From assembly GCF_024505145.1 (NCBI RefSeq), contig NZ_JANIAA010000013.1, forward strand, positions 124,001-188,000: a stretch of DNA of 64,000 nt, read 5' to 3'. The notes under the pieces were generated by a model that saw nothing but the letters and a program-made list of their open reading frames with translations, ran no database searches and was not told the origin of the DNA. The DNA is from Streptomyces rugosispiralis (lineage in GTDB: Bacteria > Actinomycetota > Actinomycetes > Streptomycetales > Streptomycetaceae). Of this stretch, positions 51,432-59,914 are shown one piece after another. The stretch's first letter is position 1, and every line of letters starts with the position of its first letter. The position numbers were made by a program, and so were the translations under genes.

Positions 51432-53590
51432 CCACCGTCGAACAGAGCCTCGGCGCCCCGGTGACCCGGGTCGACGGCCTGGACAAGGTGACCGGCGCGG
51501 CGCGCTACGCCTATGAGTTCCCCACCCGGGACGTCAGTTACGTCTGGCCGGTGCAGGCCACCATCGCCCGCGGCCGGGTGACGGAGGTGGACCCCGCCCC
51601 GGCGCTCGCCCTGCCCGGTGTGCTGGCGGTGCTCGACCACACCAACGCCCCGCGGCTGAACACCGAGGCGGAGGCGAGTGCGGACCTCTTCGTGCTGCAG
51701 TCCCCGCAGGTGGCGTACCACGGCCAGATGGTGGCCGCCGTGGTGGCCACCTCGCTGGAGGCGGCGCGCGAGGGCGCGGCGGCGGTCCGGGTGGGCTATG
51801 AGCGGGAGCCGCACGATGTGGTGCTGCGCGCCGACGACGAGCGGCTGGAGATCGCCGAAACGGTGACCGACGGCAGCCCGGGCCTGGTGGAGCGCGGTGA
51901 CGCCGATGGCGCCTGGGCGGCCGCCCCGGTGCGGGTGGACGCCACGTACACCACTCCGGTGGAGCATCCGAGCCCGATGGAACCGCATGCCACCATCGCG
52001 GTGTGGGACGAGGACCGGCTGACGCTGTTCAACTCCGACCAGGGTCCCTTTATGAGCGCGCGGCTGATGTCCGCGCTGTTCGGGATCGAGCTGAGCGCGG
52101 TGGAGGTCGTGGCCGAGTACATCGGCGGGGGCTTCGGGTCCAAGGGCATTCCGCGCTCGCCGACGGTGCTGGCGGCGCTCGCCGCGCGGGCCGTGGAACG
52201 GCCGGTGAAGATCGCCCTGACCCGGCAGCAGATGTTCCAGCTGATCCCCTACCGCTCCCCCACCATCCAGCGGGTGCGGCTGGGCGCCGGGCGCGACGGC
52301 CGGCTGACGGTGATCCAGCACGAGTCGGTGCAACAGCGCTCGGCCCAGGTGCCGTTCGCCGACCAGACGGTGTCCTCGACGCGGATGATGTACGCGGCGC
52401 CCCACGCCCGTACGACGGTGAAGGTGGCGCCGCTCGATGTGATGACACCCGCCTGGTTCCGCGCCCCCGGCCACACCCCGGGGATGTTCGCGCTGGAGTC
52501 GGCCGTCGACGAGCTGGCCGGGGCGCTGGGCATGGACCCGATCGAGCTGCGGATCCGCAACGAGCCGGAGACCGACCCGGAGAACGGCAAGCCGTTCAGC
52601 AGCCGCAATCTGGTCGCCTGTCTGCGCGAGGGCGCGGCCCGCTTCGGCTGGGAGCGCCGCGATCCGGCGCCGGGGATCCGGCGCGAGGGGCGCTGGCTGG
52701 TGGGCACCGGTGTGGCCGCCTCGCACCACCCGGACTACACGTTCCCCTCCACCGCGGTGGCACGCGCCGAGGAGGACGGGACGTACCGGGTGCGCATCGG
52801 CGCGGCCGACCTCGGCACGGGCGCCCGTACCGCCCTCACCCAGGTGGCGGCGGACGCGCTCGGCATTCCGCTGTCGCGGCTGCGGCTGGAGATCGGCCGT
52901 GCGTCGCTGGGCATGGCGCCGTTCGCGGGCGGTTCGCTCGGCACCGCGTCGTGGGGCTGGGCGGTGGACAAGGCGTGCCGTGCGCTGCTCAAGGAGCTGG
53001 ACACCTACGGGGGTGTGGTCCCGGACGGCGGTCTGGAGGTGGTGGCCGACACCGCCGAGGACGTCGAGCGGCGGGCGGATCTGTCGCGGCACACCTTCGG
53101 GGCGCAGTTCGCCCAGGTGCGGGTGGACGGCGACACCGGTGAGATCCGGGTGGACCGGATGCTGGGCGCGTTCGCGGCCGGGCGGATCGTCAATCCGCAC
53201 ACCGCGCGCTCGCAGTTCCTCGGGGCCATGACGATGGGTCTGTCGATGGCGCTGCTGGAGATCGGCGAGGTCGATCCGGTCTTCGGCGACTTCGCCAACC
53301 ATGACTTCGCGGGCTATCACATCGCCGCCCACGCCGACGTCCCGCACCTGGACGTGGTGCTGCTGGAGGAGGACGACAACACCACCAACCCGCTGGGCGC
53401 CAAGGGCATCGGTGAACTGGGCATCGTGGGCGCGGCGGCGGCCATCGGCAACGCCTTCCACCATGCCACCGGAGAGCGGGTGCGGGATCTGCCGATCCGC
53501 ATCGAACGCTCGCGGGACGCCCTGCGGGCCGCCCGCACCGCCGAAAGGCGCAGGCCAGGGGCGGGTGAGCCGGAATCACGGGTCGGGTAG
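51428..53590 (+). CDS. Molybdopterin-binding catalytic subunit (PaoC-like aldehyde oxidoreductase), 720 aa
   Basis: This is the large subunit of a xanthine oxidase-family enzyme. It has VDGLDKVTGAARYAYEF, the GGGFGSKG Moco motif, APGHTPGMFALESAVDEL, and the catalytic Glu663 in GAKGIGELGIVGAA. With PaoA-like and PaoB-like partners (the latter with the extra FeS site) this is closer to the PaoABC aldehyde oxidoreductase than to xanthine dehydrogenase. It would oxidise aldehydes to acids. The TetR gene follows after 10 nt. Confidence 0.92.
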   Translation: MTTVEQSLGAPVTRVDGLDKVTGAARYAYEFPTRDVSYVWPVQATIARGRVTEVDPAPALALPGVLAVLDHTNAPRLNTEAEASADLFVLQSPQVAYHGQMVAAVVATSLEAAREGAAAVRVGYEREPHDVVLRADDERLEIAETVTDGSPGLVERGDADGAWAAAPVRVDATYTTPVEHPSPMEPHATIAVWDEDRLTLFNSDQGPFMSARLMSALFGIELSAVEVVAEYIGGGFGSKGIPRSPTVLAALAARAVERPVKIALTRQQMFQLIPYRSPTIQRVRLGAGRDGRLTVIQHESVQQRSAQVPFADQTVSSTRMMYAAPHARTTVKVAPLDVMTPAWFRAPGHTPGMFALESAVDELAGALGMDPIELRIRNEPETDPENGKPFSSRNLVACLREGAARFGWERRDPAPGIRREGRWLVGTGVAASHHPDYTFPSTAVARAEEDGTYRVRIGAADLGTGARTALTQVAADALGIPLSRLRLEIGRASLGMAPFAGGSLGTASWGWAVDKACRALLKELDTYGGVVPDGGLEVVADTAEDVERRADLSRHTFGAQFAQVRVDGDTGEIRVDRMLGAFAAGRIVNPHTARSQFLGAMTMGLSMALLEIGEVDPVFGDFANHDFAGYHIAAHADVPHLDVVLLEEDDNTTNPLGAKGIGELGIVGAAAAIGNAFHHATGERVRDLPIRIERSRDALRAARTAERRRPGAGEPESRVG

Positions 53591-53600
53591 GGTCACCCGA
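53583..53600 (+). promoter_or_regulatory. Hairpin over the TetR ribosome-binding region
   Basis: TCGGGT (53583-53588) and ACCCGA (53595-53600) form a 6-bp stem just before ATG 53601, with AGGGTC, the only Shine-Dalgarno-like sequence, in the loop. The left arm lies in the end of the paoC-like gene. Translating ribosomes could melt it, which would couple tetR translation to the upstream gene. Confidence 0.45.
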
Positions 53601-54248
53601 ATGGCACCCACCCCGAAGGGACGCGCCACCTACCACCACGGCGACCTGGCCGCCGCACTGGTGCAGACGACCCTGGAGATCATCGATGAGGTCGGCGTGC
53701 GCGGCTTCTCCGTGGCGGAGGCCGCGCGCCGCACCTGTGTGAGCCCCGGCGCGCCGTACCGCCACTTCGCCGACCGTGACGCGCTGCTCGCGGCCGCCGC
53801 CCTGGAGGTCTCGCGGCGGCTGCGGGCCATCTACCTGGGCTCGGTGGCCGACGTCGGGTCCGCCCAGGAGCGGCTGGCCGCGGTGGCGGGCACCTTCGTG
53901 CGTGCGGCGGCCCGCTACCGCGGCGGGCTGGACATCCTCTTCGCGCCGGGGCTGCGGGCCACCCATCCGGAGCTACGGGACAGCAGCAGGGAGTTCGTGG
54001 ATCTGCTGCTGCCGAGCGCCTTCGAGGTGGTCGCCCCGGGCGAGGCCGCGGCGACGGCCGTGGCGTTGCTCGACGCCCTGCACGCGCTCGCCCGCGGCTA
54101 TGTCGCCCAATTGCTCGAAGGGAAGTTCGGCGATCCGGATGACGTGGTCGAGGAGGTCGCCATTCGGGCGACCCGGGCCGCGAGGGCGCTGGTGGCGGGC
54201 TACGGCGTGCCGTCGGGGCCGGTCGGCGAGGAGGGCCGGGACCGCTGA
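53601..54248 (+). CDS. TetR-family regulator, 215 aa
   Basis: The N-terminal TetR helix-turn-helix reads YHHGDLAAALVQTTLEIIDEVG, with SVAEAARRTCVSPGAPYRHF as recognition region; a C-terminal ligand domain (TetR_C_33-like, about residues 85-205) follows. It is the fourth gene of the Pao-like operon, only 10 nt after the catalytic gene. As the only regulator in the locus it probably binds the palindrome at 49826-49854 and senses an aldehyde or its product. Confidence 0.88.
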   Translation: MAPTPKGRATYHHGDLAAALVQTTLEIIDEVGVRGFSVAEAARRTCVSPGAPYRHFADRDALLAAAALEVSRRLRAIYLGSVADVGSAQERLAAVAGTFVRAAARYRGGLDILFAPGLRATHPELRDSSREFVDLLLPSAFEVVAPGEAAATAVALLDALHALARGYVAQLLEGKFGDPDDVVEEVAIRATRAARALVAGYGVPSGPVGEEGRDR

Positions 54249-54392
54249 CGGAGGGACAGAATTTCCCGTTCCGCTTCACGTTCTTCGTGCGGCGCGCATA
54301 CCGTCGATGCGGAACGGATCGGAGGAACAGATGTCCCTGAAATCCGGTAAGAGCCTGTGTCATATCCCCGGTCGGATCAGCGTGCGGCGTCA

Positions 54393-54420
54393 GGGGGCAC
54401 CTCCCAGCGGTAGCTGGGGG
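54393..54420. repeat. Hairpin repeat, copy 1 (28 nt)
   Basis: The 28-nt element GGGGGCACCTCCCAGC... to GCTGGGGG folds as CCCAGC-GGTA-GCTGGG. It is identical to copy 2 at 54492-54519, and the flanks right of each copy (AGCGTGC and CGCGTGC) are also alike. Similar hairpin repeats are, as far as I recall, dispersed in Streptomyces intergenic regions. Confidence 0.8.
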
Positions 54421-54491
54421 AGCGTGCGATCGCAAGGCGCCGGAGCGCCCTCGTGGCGGAGCCACATGGGCGTTTCGGCAACGCGGCAAGA

Positions 54492-54519
54492 GGGGGCACC
54501 TCCCAGCGGTAGCTGGGGG
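54492..54519. repeat. Hairpin repeat, copy 2 (28 nt)
   Basis: This is the second identical 28-nt copy, 99 nt after copy 1. Its internal TAG (54510-54512) lies in the lysozyme frame. Confidence 0.8.
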
Positions 54520-54626
54520 CGCGTGCCAGACGCCGCACGCCCGGCCGGGGGTATTCCACAGGCTCTAAAGGTGCCCACCGGGCGCCTTCGCGGCTGCGCT
54601 CGCCCTACGCCATCGGCGGACTGGGA

Positions 54627-55445
54627 GTGGCGATCAGCGCCGCCGTCCTCGCCACCCTCGTACCGGCCACGGCCTCGACGACCGACCCCGACCATGACAC
54701 CGGCACCGACGCGGCCCCCGCGGCGTCCGTCCCGCACCCCGAGCGGGACTGGATGGGCTCGACCATCGCCCGCCACGAGAAGACCGACCCCGGCGCCATG
54801 CCCCGGGCCACCAGAGCGGCCTCGGTGGAGGGCGTGGACGTCAGCGACCACCAGGGTTCGGTCGACTGGGCGGCCCTGTGGGACGACGACGTCCGATTCG
54901 CCTATGTGAAGGCCACCGAGAGCACGACCTACAAGAACCCCTCGTTCGCCTCGCAGTACAACGGATCCTTCCAGCAGGGCATGATCCGCGGCGCCTACCA
55001 CTTCGCCCTGCCGGACCGTTCCAGCGGCACCCGCCAGGCCGACTTCTTCGTGGCCAACGGCGGCGACTGGTCGGACGACGGCAGGACACTGCCGCCCGTC
55101 CTGGACCTCGAGTACAACCCGTACGGAGCAACCTGCTACGGCCTGACCGCCTCCCAGCTCGTGAACTGGATCGGCGACTTCACCGCGCGGGTCAAGGAGC
55201 GCACCGGACGCCAGCCGGTGATCTACACGACCACCGGCTGGTGGCAGACGTGCACCGGCGACAGCGCCGCGTTCGCCGACCGGAACCCACTGTGGCTGGC
55301 GCGGTACGCCGCCACCCCCGGGCCGCTGCCGGCCGGCTGGCAGGACCACACCCTGTGGCAGTACACCTCCAGCGGGCCGCTGGTGGGTGACCACAACCGG
55401 TTCAACGGAAGCCTGGCGGGCCTCAAGGCGCTGGCCACGGGGTGA
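54627..55445 (+). CDS. GH25 lysozyme (Cellosyl/lysozyme M1-type), 272 aa, 5' end disturbed
   Basis: A GH25 muramidase domain spans about residues 66-265: VEGVDVSDHQGSVDW (catalytic Asp71), FAYVKATESTTYKNPSFA, PVLDLEYN (Asp160, Glu162), and HTLWQYTSSG. It cleaves beta-1,4 bonds in peptidoglycan. The only start in frame is GTG 54627, which falls inside what should be the hydrophobic core of the signal peptide (AISAAVLATLVPATAS), so the basic n-region is lost. The natural start seems to have been upstream and separated by the repeats at 54393-54519. Export may therefore be impaired, or an unusual start is used. Confidence 0.85.
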   Translation: MAISAAVLATLVPATASTTDPDHDTGTDAAPAASVPHPERDWMGSTIARHEKTDPGAMPRATRAASVEGVDVSDHQGSVDWAALWDDDVRFAYVKATESTTYKNPSFASQYNGSFQQGMIRGAYHFALPDRSSGTRQADFFVANGGDWSDDGRTLPPVLDLEYNPYGATCYGLTASQLVNWIGDFTARVKERTGRQPVIYTTTGWWQTCTGDSAAFADRNPLWLARYAATPGPLPAGWQDHTLWQYTSSGPLVGDHNRFNGSLAGLKALATG

Positions 55446-55477
55446 GGCGGCGCCGCGGAGATCCGTCAGAAGGGGCC

Positions 55478-56080
55478 CTAGCCGCCGAGCACGCTGCCGA
55501 CCCCGCCGAGTACCCCGTCCAGGGTGTCGCCGACCCCGTCCACCAGTCCGCCCACCAGGCCCTTGCCGTGGTGCCCGCCCTCGCCGGGGGTCTGCGACGG
55601 CTGACTGGGCTGCTGCGACGGGGTGGTGGGGTCGGCGCTCGGGGCCGTCTCGCTCGGCGTGGAGGGCGAGGCGGGCACCTGGTCGTCCCGCTGCGCGGGG
55701 GCGGTGGGCGCCATGGTGGGCGCGGCCTTGGAGGGGGCCGCGTCCGGGGTGGCCGGGGCGGCGTGCCGCGGGGCGCCGGCGCTCCGGTCCGAACCGCCGC
55801 CGGGGGTGGCCGCGTCGGTGTGGTCGGAGATCAGCTTCGGCTTCGTGGACTCGCTGGGCGCGACATGGCTCTGCGAAGGCGTGTGATCCGCGGTGGGCTC
55901 GATCTCCGGCGCCTGCGCCTGCTGCGCGTTCACATCGGAGCGGGCCTCCACGGACTTGTCACCGCCGACCGTGGAGTGGAGGCCGAAGGCTATGGTTCCG
56001 GCCACTCCGAGGGCAGTGGCCGCCTTGAGCGTCGTGGTACGCGCCTGCTGTGCGGCGGTCGGTCGGCTGTGTCGACCCAT
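55478..56080 (-). CDS. Hypothetical secreted or membrane-tethered Pro/Thr/Ala-rich protein, 200 aa
   Basis: I do not recognise a family. A short basic N-terminus (MGRHSRPTAAQQARTTTLKA) precedes one hydrophobic helix (about residues 18-38, ATALGVAGTIAFGLHSTVGG), so it is a type II anchor or signal. The rest is low-complexity Pro/Ser/Thr/Ala with Gln-rich stretches, ending in a Gly/Val/Leu-rich tail (GLVGGLVDGVGDTLDGVLGG), which might self-associate or bind the wall. ATG 56080 has GGGGAG 9 nt upstream. It converges with the lysozyme gene. Confidence 0.65.
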   Translation of the reverse strand: MGRHSRPTAAQQARTTTLKAATALGVAGTIAFGLHSTVGGDKSVEARSDVNAQQAQAPEIEPTADHTPSQSHVAPSESTKPKLISDHTDAATPGGGSDRSAGAPRHAAPATPDAAPSKAAPTMAPTAPAQRDDQVPASPSTPSETAPSADPTTPSQQPSQPSQTPGEGGHHGKGLVGGLVDGVGDTLDGVLGGVGSVLGG

Positions 56081-56205
56081 TTCGCTGGTCTCCCCGTTAT
56101 GGCAAGGGTTGGGTGGGGTGCCCCGGAAGCCCGATTCCAAGCGGAACAGATGTCCGACGCACACGTGTTACACAGTAAAGAACGAGCCAGATGATAACCA
56201 CCGTC

Positions 56206-56235
56206 CCCCGGTGTACGGCCACCCGTGCACCGGGG
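56206..56235. terminator. Terminator hairpin, 13-bp stem
   Basis: The arms 56206-56218 and 56223-56235 pair over 13 bp (one T-G wobble) with a CCAC loop. It lies directly downstream of the acyltransferase gene (ends 56264) on the minus strand, so it terminates that operon before the hypothetical gene. Confidence 0.8.
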
Positions 56236-56263
56236 AACGTGTGTTCCTGGCTAGCGCGCGGCC

Positions 56264-57502
56264 TTAAGGATAGAAGTCGCGCGAACGGCCCTTGCCGTCC
56301 TTGAGCTTCCCGAGCAGGCTCGCCGGGTACTCGATGACCCAGTAGCTCACCGCGGCGGCGGCCACGGCCACCACCAGCACGATGACCACGGCCGGCGGGA
56401 AGCCCTCCTGGCCGTCGGGCGGCAGCAGCCCCGCGTTGTACAGACCCAGCATGATCGGCTCATGCCAGACGAAGAGGCTGTAGCTGGCCAGACCGACACC
56501 GGTGAGCCAGCGGGCCGTGAGCCACGAGTGCCACCGCCCCTGCCGCCGCACATGGATGGTGCTGTACAGCAGCAGCGTCCACAGCAGGGCGGACAGCGGG
56601 TGGTAGAAGGTGGTGGGGAAGTCCTCCGCCTCCGTACCGGCGAAGGACAGCACGTACAGCCCCACGAGGGCGGCCACCCGCAGCGGGATCGCCACCTTCG
56701 CGTCGAGCCGTCCACGGTCGCCGAGGGCGACCATCAGCACGGCCAGGCCCATGCCCGCGGCGAACCCGCCGAAGCGGGCCTGCGGTCCGAAGTACACCGG
56801 CCATTCGGTGTGCGGGATCTCCAGCCCGTAGCGGGCCACCGCGATCCAGATGAACGGCCCGATGTACAGCAGGGCGCATCCCACGGCGCACACCGCCACC
56901 CGGGAGGCCCTCCGGCGCAGCGGACGGCAGGCGCGGGCGGCCAGCGGGCCGAGTCCCACCAGCGCCACATAGAACATGATTTCCAGCGACAACGACCAGG
57001 TCGGGCCGATGGTGAAGAAGATCTGCTCCTGGTCGAAGACCTGGGTGAAGGTGAGATGGTGCAGCAGATCGGACCACTCGCCGGGCAGGGTGGGATTGCG
57101 GGTGGCCCAGATGAACGTCACCGCCAGGAAGTACAGCGGGACGATCCGGATGGCCCGCCGGAAGAGGAACACCCGGCCGGGGCGGGTCGAGCCCCCGTCG
57201 ATCGCCGCCCGTGCGTAGGACAGCGTCAGCAGATACGCGGAGAGGACGAAGAAGAAGTCGATGACCTCCAGCGACACCAGCGCGTTCGCGTACCGGTTGG
57301 GCACCGGTGAGTGGGCGCCGTCCCGGTCGTAGACGAAGTACTGCTGCCAGACGTGGAAGACCACCGTGAGGAGGGCCGCCATGCCGCGGAAGCCCTGGAT
57401 CTCCTGGTTCCTGCGGTTCCGCGCGGGCGCGCTCCTGGCGGGCGTGCCGTTGACCGCCCGGGGGGCGGTGGTGGACGCGACGGTCGTGGACACCGTGCTC
57501 AT
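56264..57502 (-). CDS. Acyltransferase family 3 membrane protein, 412 aa
   Basis: Ten or so hydrophobic segments and the AT3 hallmarks identify the family: EIQGFRGMAALLTVVFHVWQ (catalytic His and Arg of the RG motif), EVIDFFFVLSAYLL, VFLFRRAIRIVPLYFL, and WSLSLEIMFYVAL. AT3 enzymes O-acylate extracellular polysaccharides and antibiotics. Its ATG overlaps the stop of the GT2 gene by 4 nt (ATGA), so the two act together; it likely decorates the glucan-like polymer made by that enzyme. Confidence 0.9.
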   Translation of the reverse strand: MSTVSTTVASTTAPRAVNGTPARSAPARNRRNQEIQGFRGMAALLTVVFHVWQQYFVYDRDGAHSPVPNRYANALVSLEVIDFFFVLSAYLLTLSYARAAIDGGSTRPGRVFLFRRAIRIVPLYFLAVTFIWATRNPTLPGEWSDLLHHLTFTQVFDQEQIFFTIGPTWSLSLEIMFYVALVGLGPLAARACRPLRRRASRVAVCAVGCALLYIGPFIWIAVARYGLEIPHTEWPVYFGPQARFGGFAAGMGLAVLMVALGDRGRLDAKVAIPLRVAALVGLYVLSFAGTEAEDFPTTFYHPLSALLWTLLLYSTIHVRRQGRWHSWLTARWLTGVGLASYSLFVWHEPIMLGLYNAGLLPPDGQEGFPPAVVIVLVVAVAAAAVSYWVIEYPASLLGKLKDGKGRSRDFYP

Positions 57503-59838
57503 GTCCGCTTCACCGCCTTGTCACCGGGGCGCGGGGTGACCCGCCACTGGCGGTCCCGCAGCACCTCCTTGAGGAGCGACTGGCGGGCCACGATGTTCTT
57601 GAAGTGGCTGTAGAAGACGGTGGACACCACCAGATACCGCCAGAACCACGCCCTGCGGCGGCGCAGTTCGGGCACCGCCAGCCGCCACGCGAACAGCGCC
57701 TGCACCAGCCCGGCGGACAGCGTGAACAGGGTGGCCAGCAGGCAGACCGGCACCGCCCAGTCGAGATGGTCCACTCCCCCGGCCCGCCACGCCGAGTACA
57801 GCAGTACGGGCAGGATCTGCAGGGTCAGCCACGGCTGGATCTCCCGCCACCCCAGCAACACCAGCAGCCCCGCCTTCTGGCGGATGGTGAAGGCCGGGGA
57901 ACGCAGGCCGCGCCACAGGTACTTCAGCGACACCTGGAGCCAGCCCTGGGCCCAGCGCGACCGCTGGTTCCACAGCGCCTTGAGGGTGGTGGGCGCCAGT
58001 TCGTGCGAGATGAGCGTGCGGTCGGTGGCGATCCGGGCGCCCTCGTGCAGGGCGCGCATCGAGGAGTCGATGTCCTCGGTGAGCATGGTGCCGTGCATCC
58101 GGGTCCGGGCGAGCAGATCGGTGCGCCAGAAGCCGTTGGAGCCGCCGAAGACACCGAAGGTGTAGAGCCGGGTCCGGCCGGGGTGGCTGACGGCGTAGAT
58201 GGCCTCGAACTCCACGCCCACCAGCTTGGAGACCCAGGAGCTCTCGCCGTTGCGGATCACACAGTGGCCCTGGACCACGTCGTAGCCGTTCGACAGCCAG
58301 TGCCAGGCGTGCTGGAAGGCGTCGGGCACCGGGTGGTGATCCGCGTCGAAGATGCCGACGAACTCACCGCGCACCCGGGTGACCGCGGCGTTGACGTTCT
58401 GCGCCTTGGAGGTGCTGCCCGCCACCGGCATCAGCACCAGCCGCGGATCGCGGCGGGCCATCTCGCGCAGGGTCTCCTCGACGGGCATGGGGTGCGGCGT
58501 GTTGTACGCGAGCACGATCTCCAGCTCGTTGGGGTAGTCCAGGCGCAGGAAGGACTCGATGGTGTCGACGATGGTCGCGGCCTCGTTGGGCAGATACGCG
58601 GCGATGACGGCGCTGGCCGGTGGATACGGCTGCGCGGGCCGTTCCGGCCGGGGTTTGGCGTCGAGCGAGAAGAGGCACTCCAGTACGATCAGCGCGGCGG
58701 AGAGCACCAGCCCGGACACCACGACCCAGTACGCGGCCGAGCCGACGTCCCAGCCCAGTTCGTACATCTGCTGGTAGAAGACGAACGGGATGCCCACTCC
58801 GAAGAGGAGCACCAGGACGGGCGAGAGCGCCGACAGCAGGGTGCGCAGCGCGGTGGCGAGGGTACGGCGGCCGCGCCGGTGGGTGCCGCGCATCCACGCC
58901 GCGTACTTGACCGGCCGCAGATCCCGGTGGCGGATCGACTCCTCGACCGCGTTCCGGGCGTTGGCGACGGCCTGGGCGCGGTCCGGGCAGTCGGCCAGCG
59001 GGGTCCAGCCGATCGCCGGGGTCAGCCGCACGTTCTCATCGGCCACCACGAAGCGGGTCCCGGCCACGGCGTTGGCGAAGTTCTGCAGTTCGCGGCGCGC
59101 GGTGTCCTCGTCCACACCGGGCATCAGCATCAGCAGATGGCCTTCGTCGTCCCAGCCGAGCCGGTCACAGACACCGCCCAGCTTCTCGGCCACTCCCGCG
59201 AGACGTTCGGCGACCTCACGGCGCACCCGCGGCCCCAACCGGGCCTCGAGGGCGGCGATCTCGGCCACCCCCACCATGGCGACGACGCCACCGGTGCGGC
59301 TGTCGTCGACCCGCTTGAGCTCCCGGTCGAGCTCACCCAGGAAGTGGGGCTGGGAGTACAGACCGGTGCGCGGGTCGAGCAGCAGATTCTCGACGGGGAC
59401 CGGGACCCGGCGCAGCTTGGCCTCGATCCGGGCGGAGAGCTCGACGGGGTCGGAGGTCTCCGCCACGCAGTCGTCGGCGCCGCCGCGCAGCATGTCGGCT
59501 ACGCCGGTGGGGCCGGGGTCGGAGGTGACCATCAGCAGGGGGAGCGCCCGTCCCGCGGGGACGGCGCGGACCTCGCGTATCACGTCCAGCCCGTCCTCGG
59601 CGTCGTCCAGGGCGACGATCGCGTCCGGCGGGGAGTGCCGCATCTGTCGGCTGACATCGCCGGGCTCCGCATGGCTCACCTCATGCCCGGTGGAGACGAG
59701 TGTCCGGGTCAGCCGGTCGAGCCTGGGGCCCGGTGCGCCAACCGCCAGCACATGCCCGCTCTGTCCCGCCACTCCGCCGCGAGCGGTGGGCACGGGTTGC
59801 TGGGATTCGCGTGATCGTGGGTGGTGCGAAGTAAGCAC
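57499..59838 (-). CDS. Receiver-GGDEF-glycosyltransferase 2 fusion protein, 779 aa
   Basis: Domain order: receiver-like domain (about residues 28-143; PDAIVALDDAEDG, but the usual Lys of the switch region is missing), degenerate GGDEF domain (about 150-310; LLLDPRTGLYSQPHFLGEL is typical, but the GGDEF box reads WDDEG at 229-233, so no cyclase activity is expected), two TM helices (about 335-390), a GT2 domain (about 405-640) with DADHHP (498-503), MLTEDID (585-591) and QRSRW (625-629), and a C-terminal membrane part. GT2 of this pattern makes beta-linked polysaccharides (cellulose/hyaluronan synthase-like). The regulatory domains may bind c-di-GMP or another signal. I chose GTG 59838 (AAAGGA 9 nt upstream); the longer frame to 59979 has no ribosome binding site. 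Confidence 0.88.
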   Translation of the reverse strand: MLTSHHPRSRESQQPVPTARGGVAGQSGHVLAVGAPGPRLDRLTRTLVSTGHEVSHAEPGDVSRQMRHSPPDAIVALDDAEDGLDVIREVRAVPAGRALPLLMVTSDPGPTGVADMLRGGADDCVAETSDPVELSARIEAKLRRVPVPVENLLLDPRTGLYSQPHFLGELDRELKRVDDSRTGGVVAMVGVAEIAALEARLGPRVRREVAERLAGVAEKLGGVCDRLGWDDEGHLLMLMPGVDEDTARRELQNFANAVAGTRFVVADENVRLTPAIGWTPLADCPDRAQAVANARNAVEESIRHRDLRPVKYAAWMRGTHRRGRRTLATALRTLLSALSPVLVLLFGVGIPFVFYQQMYELGWDVGSAAYWVVVSGLVLSAALIVLECLFSLDAKPRPERPAQPYPPASAVIAAYLPNEAATIVDTIESFLRLDYPNELEIVLAYNTPHPMPVEETLREMARRDPRLVLMPVAGSTSKAQNVNAAVTRVRGEFVGIFDADHHPVPDAFQHAWHWLSNGYDVVQGHCVIRNGESSWVSKLVGVEFEAIYAVSHPGRTRLYTFGVFGGSNGFWRTDLLARTRMHGTMLTEDIDSSMRALHEGARIATDRTLISHELAPTTLKALWNQRSRWAQGWLQVSLKYLWRGLRSPAFTIRQKAGLLVLLGWREIQPWLTLQILPVLLYSAWRAGGVDHLDWAVPVCLLATLFTLSAGLVQALFAWRLAVPELRRRRAWFWRYLVVSTVFYSHFKNIVARQSLLKEVLRDRQWRVTPRPGDKAVKRT

Positions 59839-59914
59839 CTGAGTGGTTCCTTTCGTGGGGGGTGCGTCACCGAACGGGCCGTGGGCACGCGGACGTTCCG
59901 GCCGGGGCATGACA

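Larger units (their letters stand above)
54332..54626 (+). other. Orphaned 5' start and repeat-split leader of the lysozyme gene
   Basis: ATG 54332 has an excellent GGAGG 5 nt upstream, but its frame runs into the two hairpin repeats and continues out of phase with the lysozyme. In the lysozyme frame, the stretch from about 54573 (GAHRAPSRLRSPYAIGGLGV) looks like the front of a signal peptide, but this frame has a TAG at 54510-54512 inside the second repeat and no start before 54627. The repeats therefore appear to have separated the start from the signal peptide. Confidence 0.55.

Noticed and set aside
53301..53600. Longer upstream start for the TetR gene
   Set aside because: The extension lies in the end of the catalytic subunit gene in another frame; ATG 53601 begins the conserved TetR sequence.
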